Under the pieces are notes generated by a model. It worked only from the letters and a program-made list of their open reading frames with translations, ran no database searches and had not been told where the DNA came from. From Glossina fuscipes (Eukaryota > Arthropoda > Insecta > Diptera > Glossinidae), in contig NW_023998493.1 of the NCBI RefSeq assembly GCF_014805625.2, positions 2,729,417 through 2,793,416 on the forward strand: a DNA stretch of 64,000 nt, read 5' to 3'. The translations under genes and the position numbers were made by a program. This document shows, in pieces, positions 37,011 through 45,457 of this stretch (position 1 is the first letter of the stretch; each line of letters opens with the position of its first letter).

Positions 37011-37146
37011 ATTAATTATTATTATAAATTTAGCCAGGGAATAAGTTCTAAGACTAAAGTCTTAAAGCACTAGCATCTAAGGCTTTCGGCTTTATTAAAA
37101 ACTCTACCGCACTTGAGGTTTGAACTCACGACCATTGAGTTGCCGG
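37011..37146 (-). mobile_element. SINE-like unit: tRNA-like head plus I-clade LINE-like tail
   Basis: Minus-strand order: a tRNA-like block (37145-37108, AACTCAATGGTCGTGAGTTC then AAACCTC), a short linker, then a segment (about 37100-37030) with AAAGCCTT, GATGCTAGTGCTT and TTTAGTCTTAGAACTTAT, and last a TAA-type tail at 37011-37032. The tail segment matches the 3' end of the I-clade LINE at 193-300 and of the fragment at 49109-49251 (TGCTAGTGCTCAATGTCTTT...TTTAGTCTAAGAATTT). SINEs commonly borrow the 3' end of a partner LINE. The A box is missing, which fits 5' truncation. A divergent LINE 3' end is the alternative. Confidence 0.5.
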
Positions 37147-37689
37147 ATAGAAAAAAATATAATCGAAAATCTTCTCGGAGTACGAACGTTTAACTTTATA
37201 AAAATTCTGTTATAAGCCGAAGTGGTTCTAAGTAAAATATGAGCAAGCAGTCAGAAATTTTATGGCAATTTACAAAAGAGAGCAAAATGTGACATATATA
37301 AATATGTGGGCAGAAATTAGATATATGTGGTTTTATGTTGGGCGTGGTATTCGCTTTCATTTTCCTGCTATTATACGATATATTTATCATTTGTTTATAA
37401 AGTAGGAAAATTTCCATATTAAAAGAGTTGTGCTAAGTATAAAGAAAAGGTTGAGAAAAGTTCATTTCAAAAGTATCGCATGTTTCCAGATGGCCAGTAA
37501 GATAGGTGTATCTACCGAAACTTAAAACTAGCATAGCATTCTACTCAAAAGTAACCATCCTTTTAAAACTCGATTAAAACTAGTCTGTATAACGAATATC
37601 GTTGCCGAGGACAGCTTCGATTTTTATAGGTACGGATGAACTTAATTATCGCAGGTTTCTCTATTAGGGTGTTATACTATACTTTTTAA
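37147..37689. other. AT-rich spacer
   Basis: No feature recognised. Confidence 0.35.
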
Positions 37690-38180
37690 ATATTTTTCCA
37701 CAATTCCTTTTTATTGCTACATGAGGTATGACGCTTTAGTTCTCTTTAAACATACTGAAGAGTATTGAGGCCGGGAGAATGACTTGGCCATTCAATGACG
37801 TCCAAGTCCTGCTCCCGGAAGCAATAACGTGGAATTTTTTGCCTTTTAACCGAAATACATTTGGCTTTGTCGTGTTTTTGCAAAAAAACTTACTTTTGCG
37901 TCGCCGCTCCAGGGTATTTATCTCCTCCATTTTTTACCTTGTGGTCTGTGCCAACTTTCATGCCCTTAGTTGTTTCCTTTTCTCCGAATTACCCGTTCTA
38001 ACTAAAGGAACTTTCCCAAGTATTCTTCTTGGTAGATTGGCAAACGACGAACAGTTCGAAAACATATAGCATTCCCAACTTTATTGGAAACCGCTCCAGA
38101 TGACGTGAAGCGAACCCGCTTTGCTGAAATTGTAGTGCGATTGTTGGAACCAGAAGAAGTATTTTTAATTGCCCCGCGTC
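37690..38180 (-). pseudogene. Tc1-like transposase remnant
   Basis: On the minus strand, one frame reads QDLDVIEWPSHSPGLNTLQY, a stop, then RELKRHT (37725-37812). This corresponds to the DxxDWPxxSPDLNPIExxW region of Tc1-like DDE transposases; the third acidic residue lies in this region, and the aspartate of SPDLN is glycine here. Upstream, around 37960-38035, LGKVPLVRTGNSEKRKQLRA parallels the GR..KKPLLS..N...R segment found before the first aspartate. The section between is largely deleted and frameshifted. No terminal repeats located. Confidence 0.6.
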
Positions 38181-39439
38181 TCCCAATGCTTTTTTTGAGG
38201 GTTCGGAGCGTTCAAGACGAAATTTTGTGATCTATCTAGTGATGCGCTAATAAATTTATATATTTTTCCCTGACTTCGTAGCTTATCACCCTGCATCCTC
38301 CCTCTTGGCTACAATGATGTGCTCGACCTATCTAATATTATTATAAACATTGATTTATATTGCATTTCCTTCTCAAAAAATACGATTCACCTTGCAGTAA
38401 AATTTTGCAAACCTGTTTACTTTTCAAAACTTTAAAGGGCACGCACCTATTTCACTGTCCAGTTGGAAAAGCTACTAAAACAACCTCAACTTTTTACTGC
38501 AAGAACTAGGTCACGTGGGATTCCAGATATTAAACACGAACTGTTTTGCAACATGTAAAAACATTGTGTGAGCTATGTTTTTACAACTTCTATGACATAG
38601 GAAAAACACACTTCGCACCTATTTTTCTGTTCGCATATGTATATGTAAGCTCTAACTGCCACGTCATCTGTAATTCAACAGTACACAACCATCATCACAT
38701 TACGACACTTTTTTTCTATTACATTTTTTTTTTTTTTATATCGTAAGTCAAGACATAATTGTTTTATTTCACCTAAAACTTTTTATCCTAATTTTAACGT
38801 TGAACGATATTTCATAATATTAATAGTTGCTTACAATTATCTTTAATTTTTTTTATTCTCATTACTAATAAACGACGTTAACTCTATCTTTCGGTACCTA
38901 TTAAAAATGCGGTGAATTTAAAGATCCGATGACCCAACTTCCGAGCTTTAACACTGTTTAGCCAATTAGTTTAGAAGAAGTAATAATCTATTTTTAAGTA
39001 AATTAGGGAAATTCTAATGCAATAGCGTGAGCTAGTTTATGTTGAGCCATATAGTAAAATATTCCGATCATTATTTATCAATAATCATTTAGCTACAAGC
39101 AAAGGCGACCGGTTAACTACGTTGCTGTCTAAAATTAAATTACAAAATAACAGTTGCAAACTAATAATTGGTAGTCAATATAAAAACTTTATTGCCATTC
39201 ACTACAGATCAAGAATACATTTTTGAAGTCAATTCTTCCGAAATCCATATTAATATATATGTTGCACATAGAACTAAAAATATTTTTAAAAATTTTTGGC
39301 TTTTACTTCTCCAATGGCACCAATAGTACATTACAAATGCTTAGTCATTCTACTTTTATTCGTTTTACTTTTGCGTTGGCAGAGCGTATTGGAAGCGACG
39401 CGAAATGGCCTTAATGGTCTCGCACATAAATTTCATATC
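38181..39439. other. AT-rich spacer
   Basis: No feature recognised; T runs near 38727-38738. Confidence 0.35.
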
Positions 39440-39830
39440 AAGTCCATCGTATACATTATATAACTACTGCAGTACCATCACCAACAATCCAACTTTCTAA
39501 TCCATCATCGCAAGCACTTGCTTCAGTCATAACAATATTGGCAACGACCACTCAAATTACACCCTTCTGCACTGTCAGTACATTGCAGAGTGATAAACAG
39601 CCGTCAAAAGAAGTTTTGATAAAACGCAGCTCACTGTAATATGCACCTCGTGCAGCTGCAACCACAACACATCATTCAAGTTCCGGTCGAAAAATATTTT
39701 AAACCACGAGAAATGATTGCATAACACTTTCAATACTGATATCGATGATGATGAGAATGGAAAAAATGAGTTGGTGTGTTTGCTCGAAAATGAAGACAAC
39801 GCTAACAACTTAAACAACCGGTTATATTAA
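39440..39830 (+). pseudogene. Possible broken coding sequence of unknown origin
   Basis: Three consecutive open pieces lie in different frames. The first has TTAVPSPTIQLSNPSSQALA followed by T/S-rich sequence and KRSSL. The second has APRAAATTTHHSSSGRKIF. The third has NTDIDDDENGKNELVCLLEN followed by EDNANNLN. The Ser/Thr/Pro-rich and acidic composition suggests a disordered part of a protein broken by frameshifts. No family was recognised, and chance cannot be excluded. Confidence 0.25.
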
Positions 39831-40345
39831 TGCAAATTCTTTTGGGTTTTTCTACCTATTACTGATAAGGCAAGCAAGAATGTTGAAAATTATTCTACAT
39901 ATTCCCCGCATGAAGATATATTATCTATCTAAAAATGTGTTTATTCGGGGGGATTCGTTTTTTCTTAGCTGTAAAAACACTTCCGTATGAAATAAAAGGG
40001 CTTGGAGAGTAGAAGGCGATGAGTCAAGGATGCCAATTTCAAATTAGTTATACTAGACTTCATCACATGGTAGATTAATTCTTTTGTTAAAAATTCGCTT
40101 AATAAACGTCAAACCTAATGGAAAGCCGATTTCTCACATATTAAAATCTTAAGCGCCAAGGTGTTTTAGGAATACTTTTTCTCAATGCCTTTACAAATTT
40201 CGGCTGCAGTCGATAATAAGTTTTCTAATTCTTCACAATTTATTTTCCGTTTTGATGTACACTCTACTCTTTACAGTCTACTCTTTAGGTCCGAAAATGG
40301 AACCAGTCGGCCATGCTCACACAAAGTTACAAGTGATCAACTCGA

Positions 40346-40425
40346 GTGACTCAGAGAGTAGCATGCGAAAAGCATAGTGGTGGTATGCGAGGTTCGTCCC
40401 ACGCCGAATATAACTTTCTTACTTG
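40346..40425 (+). repeat. Dispersed repeat, 3' end block, copy 6
   Basis: It contains CAGAGAGTAGCATGCGAAAA, GGTGGTATGCGAGGTTCG and GCCGAATATAACTTTCTTAC followed by TTGTTT. It matches the end blocks at 10640-10725 and 26965-27045. A related fragment (GGCTTGGAGAGTAGAAGGCG) lies at about 39999-40018, possibly part of the same or a nested copy. Confidence 0.5.
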
Positions 40426-40929
40426 TTTATTCGTTTTCCTTAACCTTTCTTTAAATTCCATCTTAATAATGATTAAAGTATCTCCAAATTGCAAAGAAAA
40501 CCGCCAACTCCTAACTTCTCTCATTTTTTAAAATCACATCATGCAGAGTTTTTTGTAAGTAAACAAATCCGAAAGAATATTGACTTTAATACAGTCGGAA
40601 TTACCAAAATGTAGAGTTTCTTTGTTTTCGTAATTTCTTGGTCGCCTATAATTAAGATAATTACTCTTTTCATATAGTAGTATAGTATAGTAGACATCGA
40701 CTTGTGTTCTGAGTAGTGCGTGTTTTGTTTTTCGTCTGCGGTTTTTTAATTGTTTTCGGTGTTTTTGTGTGTTCAGCCCGTGTGTTTTCTGTGTTTTTGC
40801 AAAAACTGATTATCGCAGAAACCATAAAAAATAAAAAAAACAAAAAAGACAATTGTCAGCAGTTCCCAAACCTTTTCAAGTGAGTGGTTATTTCACAATT
40901 TAGTAAATAATAGACAACACTAAAGCATA

Positions 40930-41589
40930 ATGGCCCCGGGGCCGGCTGATAAAAACTCGAATAGATTTCATCTATTAACAGACATATCCCCCCAAAGAAA
41001 AAAAATTAGAAATTGCGACTTTCCGGTGTTGCCAACCAGCAACATCATTCCTATTGACAAAAAATATGTTGTGATATCTCCAACTGATCCTTCCATAACA
41101 ATTTCGCAAATCAGCCCTTTCGCTATTAAAAAGCATTAGATAGCATTACAACATATATAGACTCTATTTCGATCCTATTAAAATGGCGACGGAAAAACCC
41201 GCTCCCCTACAGGAAGGATTGTTTTCACTTTTGAACGCTACCGGCTACCGCCAACTGTTGATGTAGCTTGGTATAAATGTAAAGTAGAACTCTTTATTCC
41301 AAATCCTATGAGGTGTAAAAACTGTCAACGCCTGAGTCGTAAGGCAAAAAGATGCACCACTGCTCCATCTTGTGCTCACTGTAGTCTTCCTCCACATGCT
41401 GAAAGCTGTACGCGTAGCTTCTGCTTAAATTGCGATGATCAATCGAGCCTAATAAGCCTTCAACTGCAACTCCTTCCAATGATAAACCTGTTCTACTATC
41501 CACCAAAAGTTATATTGCGAAACAAGTTCCACCACCCGCCAAAGATAATATTGCAAAAAGCAAAACAACAGCGAATATTGAAAAAATGA
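40930..41589 (+). pseudogene. I-clade LINE ORF1 (gag-like), internally deleted
   Basis: It starts MAPGPADKNSNRFHLLTDIS and runs to a frameshift and stop after SPFAIKKH (41139). The next frame gives ALDSITTYIDSISIL and then a deletion. The sequence resumes with RLPPTVDVAWYKCKVELFIP (about 41240-41303) and the cysteine-rich end: CKNCQRLSRKAKRC, CAHCSLPPHAESC and FCLNCDD. These are zinc knuckles that bind nucleic acid in such proteins; the middle one has spacing C-x2-C-x4-H-x3-C. A lysine- and serine-rich tail follows to about 41843. Confidence 0.8.
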
Positions 41590-41864
41590 AAACAACAGCA
41601 CGTATGCCAAAATCTAATAAATTAATTCTCCTAGAATTACCAGCTCTCAACTCTAATCAACAAATTGCAAGCTGTAATGAATCCAATCTTTCATCCCTTA
41701 ATCAATCTTCAATTTCAAATTATTCCCGTGTGCCAAGTCGTTGCACTTCAAATATACGCAACCACCTAAGTACAGATTATTCTGCTGGTAAGAACAAATC
41801 ATTCACGCAAAATTCCTATAGAGACACTGACATGCCAACTTAACCTAGTTTCCACTCCGTTTCC

Positions 41865-42290
41865 ATGTCAGTACAATTAAATAAAATTTTTAAAATTCTA
41901 GAATGGAACATTAAGGAACTTCTTAATAATTTTGTGGAACTCCGTACACTCATAAGTGATTTCAATGCAACCTTTATATCGCTTCAAGAGAACCATTGTA
42001 GAACCTCTTTTAATCCCTATCCAGCCAATTCATATTCTGGATACTTCACGAATTCTGACCAAAATTTATATTCCAAACAAGAAATTGGTGTTTTTATAAG
42101 ATCAAGTATACCTCACAAACGCACAAATATAAGCTCAAATAAGCCGTAACGATACAAATAATGTTAAACATAAAATTTACAGTGCTTTCGCTCTATATCC
42201 CAACTTCGCAATAATTTTCTCAACTAGAGCTCTACAATTTATTCTCCCTGCTACTTAAAGAATTCTAGACTCATGTTAATATAGAGATAT
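41865..42290 (+). pseudogene. I-clade LINE ORF2, endonuclease N-terminus
   Basis: ORF2 begins MSVQLNKIFKILEWNIKELL. The EWNIKEL block and the later FISLQENH block match the APE-type endonuclease motifs (WN and the catalytic glutamate of LQE). A frameshift near 42145 continues the homology in another frame (IKFTVLSLYIPTSQ, then a stop, then LYNLFSLLLKEF). The GDFN motif, RT and RNase H are absent. ORF2 starts about 20 bp after the last ORF1-like open frame. Confidence 0.75.
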
Positions 42291-42399
42291 TTTGCATAAC
42301 TCTCAGAATGGATTGAAAAATTCATAATTATGACTAAGTTTTATGAAGATAAAGTTTCTTAAAGGATAGTTAAGAACATTGAAGTTGATCTCTCCTACT

Positions 42400-42790
42400 A
42401 AGACTGGAGTGTTATTAACACAACTAAGAAGGAGACACCAAGGTTATTCCCAGGTCCCGCTAATAAGTTGGGGCGAAGAGTGGCAAACTATTTCTATAAA
42501 ATGGCAAGGCGATTTAGGTTAATATTATAAAATTAGTTGAGCACCATGTCATGTTGTAGGAAATAGGAGAAAGATTTCGAGGTAACGGAAGAGAAGGGTT
42601 TAATGTCATCAATGAACCTTAAGATGCGGATTGACTTGAATATCGGTGGAGAGTCGTTGATATACAGGAAAATTGGCAAGGGGTTCCCAAGTAACTCTTA
42701 ACTGACTAGATATCAAGGAACTTTTGCCAGAAGTGATGGACTTGAAAACAACTCCAAAAGATAAGGGCTTATCTATTTCAGTAAGCACGA
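42400..42790 (-). pseudogene. LINE reverse transcriptase fragment, minus strand
   Basis: In one minus-strand frame: PLPIFLYINDSPPIFKSIRI followed by LRFIDDIKPFSS (about 42710-42580). This is the LGPLLF.LYINDLP and FADD.KLF region of LINE reverse transcriptases. The catalytic FADD reads FIDD. Further residues (FSYFLQHDMVLN) continue in frame. The upstream SG.PQGS motif is degraded. It belongs to a Jockey/CR1-group-like LINE and is not the same element as the plus-strand I copy next to it. Confidence 0.75.
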
Positions 42791-42799
42791 TTGGAACTC

Positions 42800-43860
42800 T
42801 GAAGTTGGTAATAGTAAATTTAGTAATATGTGATTACTAATTCTGTATATACGATATCAGTTTGTGATCAACCATAGACTCTCTTGCATAAATTACAAGT
42901 AAACTCTAAAAAGTCCGATACAGTTAATCTTCTTTTGAAAAAGGAAACAGGGAAATAAATGATCTGATAGCGAAAACTATTAAATAAGCAACAATTCGTT
43001 CAAACAGGTTTGGTAAAGTACTAAACTTGGCTACCCTTACAGAAATCTACTTCCACATTTGTGCAATGTATTTCAACTTGACGAAAAAACGCTGGTCTCC
43101 GGTTCATGTTCTTTATTACGTCAATTGTCTCGTTAGAAAAATATCGCCCACAAATTTATCTTTTCAACAAACATATCAGTTCCAAATTTTCACTATCTAT
43201 CATTTTACGATTTCTGTGGCACGATCCTCGGATCTTGTTTCCTTTTATACTTACTCGTTAGCAAAGCTTTTTTAACTCACTCTAATTCTTATATCACTTG
43301 TTCATACAACATAAATTACGTTCATGAATTGCTGAATAATGCATTTCTTTATATTACACTTTGTATATTTTTTTCCACGACTTTGACTTCGTTCAAGGAC
43401 GAGCGAATGCTACTGTGTTGCCTACGTTTGCGTGGAGAAGAAGAGAATAAATTTCTGTTTCCGCACTTCCTTCGAAGTATTTCATTGTCACATGTCAAAA
43501 TCAACCCTAAATAAGAATCGATCCTCTTTTTATGGGGTTTCTAAAGCTCAACTTAACTTGGTGTCTGGTTCCACTTTTAAGCAATGAGATAAAGCTGCTT
43601 TTCCAACATAACGGAAAAACACCAGTTCGCAGAGAGACTTGAATGACCTCAACCCTTGAAGCACACCCTGCTCAAATACAAGTTTATCTGTGATTCCAAT
43701 AGTCATTTAGTTAATAGACGTATGTACTCGTGAGCTCAATATTGTTAGTAGCAAAGATGGAAGACCGGCTACTGAAATAACAGAATTTAATAATAAATAG
43801 AACGAGGAAGTTAGGACATGTACGTTCCCAACTGTTCCCAACAAGATTGTATTAGCTTTG
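42800..43860. other. AT-rich spacer
   Basis: No feature recognised up to the TTAA at 43861. Confidence 0.35.
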
Positions 43861-44420
43861 TTAACACTAAACCTACCATTCGCGGTCAAATGACCGTTTT
43901 TAAAATTTCGTTTAAAATTTCTCGCATACAACGTTAGTGTATCATCATGCATCTTATTGACTGTTCCTAAAATATACATACAACCTATTTTTCAATATTC
44001 ACATTTTTTTAATGTGTACTTTTCGAAAACAAATTGTACCATGTGTAGTCTACCACGGACGGTGATTTCACCGTTTGAAAAATTTATGTTATTTACGACA
44101 ATTCTTCGATAATCGCGTTCTTGAAATTGTTTTACGAGTCTACAATTTAATTGTAGACTAGAATCTAATCAATGTGTCTACATTGTAGACAAATGTGCGA
44201 TTCGAATTTTTTTCATTGTTATTGGAACAAAGAACATAGCGCTTCAGTGCATAATAGAAATTATAATTATATTATAAAGAAAATTATTACGTGGTATAAG
44301 TGATAGTTTCGAGAAACTCAACAGACTTGGTATGGTGGCATGATATACAATTGTTTTTTTTATATCTGGTCGCAATTTTTTTGCCCCGTTTGATTTATAT
44401 TTTTATATTTTAGTTTTTAC

Positions 44421-44430
44421 NNNNNNNNNN
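44421..44430. other. Run of ten N (assembly gap)
   Basis: Undetermined bases inside the piggyBac-like element. The true length is unknown. The missing N-terminal coding part of the transposase may be here. Confidence 0.99.
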
Positions 44431-44433
44431 GAG

Positions 44434-45313
44434 GAAGAGATTGAAACTGCTATGGATGGAACTGTTTGGAAAAAAATAAAAGAAAAGTCTAACAGTGGAA
44501 GAACATCGTTTTATAATATTTTCAAGAAAATATCAGGACCGACAGGATACGCCCAACAAACCGGACAAATTTGGCTCTGGTTGGCTTCCGATGTAAGTAG
44601 TAAATATATGGGCCATGGGAGAAATATAGCAGTTGACAAGTTTTTTACAAGCGCGTCACTAGCGAGTAAACTTCCAGCAAAAAGAACTTCTCTTGTTGGA
44701 ACTATTCGGAGAAATAAAAGAGAGCTACCAAAATTAGCGAGACAGGCAAAGGATGGTATGATCCGCTTCTGGACAATATTATACGAATCGAAAGCTTTTA
44801 TTCTTACAATTTATAAAGCCAAACCCAATAAAAAAGCATTGAAGCATTGAGTTTAATGCATTTATCCATATACCAGAGACAATTAGATTTTACAATAGCA
44901 GAAAATTCGGTGTAGATGTAACCGATCAAATGGCCAGAAAATATAGTTTAAAATCTAAAAGTCAAAGATGGCCTTTACAGGTATTTTTCAATATCTTAGA
45001 TTTAGCCGGGATAAACTCTTGGATTTTATATAAAGAAACGACGGGTGAGGAAATATCGAGGCAAGAGTTTTTATTTCAATTGGCAGAAGAACTTGGGAAC
45101 GATTATCAGAAAGAGAAACAGATAAGCAAAGAATGCTCATCAAAAACAATAATAAAAACAAATACTGTTTCTTCTGAACGGAGATCTTGTCAAATAAGAT
45201 ATTGTAAAGTCAACAAAACAAACAAAATTTGTATAAAATGTAACAAATACGTATGTGGAAAATGTGCAATACAAAATGCTGTAATTTGTGAAAAATGTGA
45301 TGGAAATGCATAA
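44434..45313 (+). pseudogene. piggyBac-like transposase, C-terminal half
   Basis: Open from the gap: VWKKIKEKSNSGRTSFYNIF and QIWLWLASD, then HGRNIAVDKFFTSASLASKL, which aligns with the CDNWFTS segment of piggyBac and keeps its catalytic aspartate, and SLVGTIRRNKRELP. The frame breaks near 44850. In another frame ETIRFYNSRKFGVDVTDQMA keeps the third aspartate, followed by SQRWPLQVFFNILDLAGINS. The C-terminus is a cysteine-rich zinc domain (about 45185-45300: CQIRYCKV, CIKCNKYVCGKC, CEKC), typical of the family and probably DNA-binding at the ends. One frameshift makes this copy inactive, unless it is a sequencing error. Confidence 0.85.
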
Positions 45314-45457
45314 AAGTAAATAAAACATACGACATAAAAAAGCGGGGAACGAGTTTTAATTGTAGCATCAGAAAAATATTTTGCTTGCTAACCACTTTAC
45401 TAAGATACATATGTTTTTTTGAAGCGGTCATTTGACCGCTCATGGTAGGAATAGGTG

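Larger units (their letters stand above)
40695..42300 (+). mobile_element. I-clade LINE, 5' portion, truncated
   Basis: It starts CATCGACTTGTGTTCTGAGT; the first about 235 bp are a 5' UTR matching the minus-strand copy at 1565-1829. ORF1 (broken) and the beginning of ORF2 follow. Homology ends near 42300 in the endonuclease domain, just before the GDFN-type motif, and an RT fragment of opposite orientation begins about 100 bp later. No 3' end or target duplication was found. A TAGTA-type microsatellite (40676-40694) precedes the element. Confidence 0.8.
43865..45457 (+). mobile_element. piggyBac-like DNA transposon
   Basis: Terminal inverted repeats: left 43865-43896 begins CACTAAACCTACCATTCG; right 45425-45457 is its near-complement. 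Both include the palindrome-like CGGTCAAATGACCG. TTAA, the piggyBac target, flanks the left end (43861-43864); the right flank reads TACA (45458-45461), presumably mutated. The left end has a second TIR-like copy at 44050-44088 (CTACCACGGACGGTGATTTC then ACCG) and two palindromes containing GTCTACA...TGTAGAC at 44138-44158 and 44176-44190. The C-terminal half of the transposase is present; the N-terminal half falls in or before the N run. Confidence 0.85.

Noticed and set aside
43707..43979. 90-codon minus-strand ORF across the left piggyBac end
   Set aside because: It crosses the TTAA and the terminal inverted repeat, so it joins unrelated DNA.
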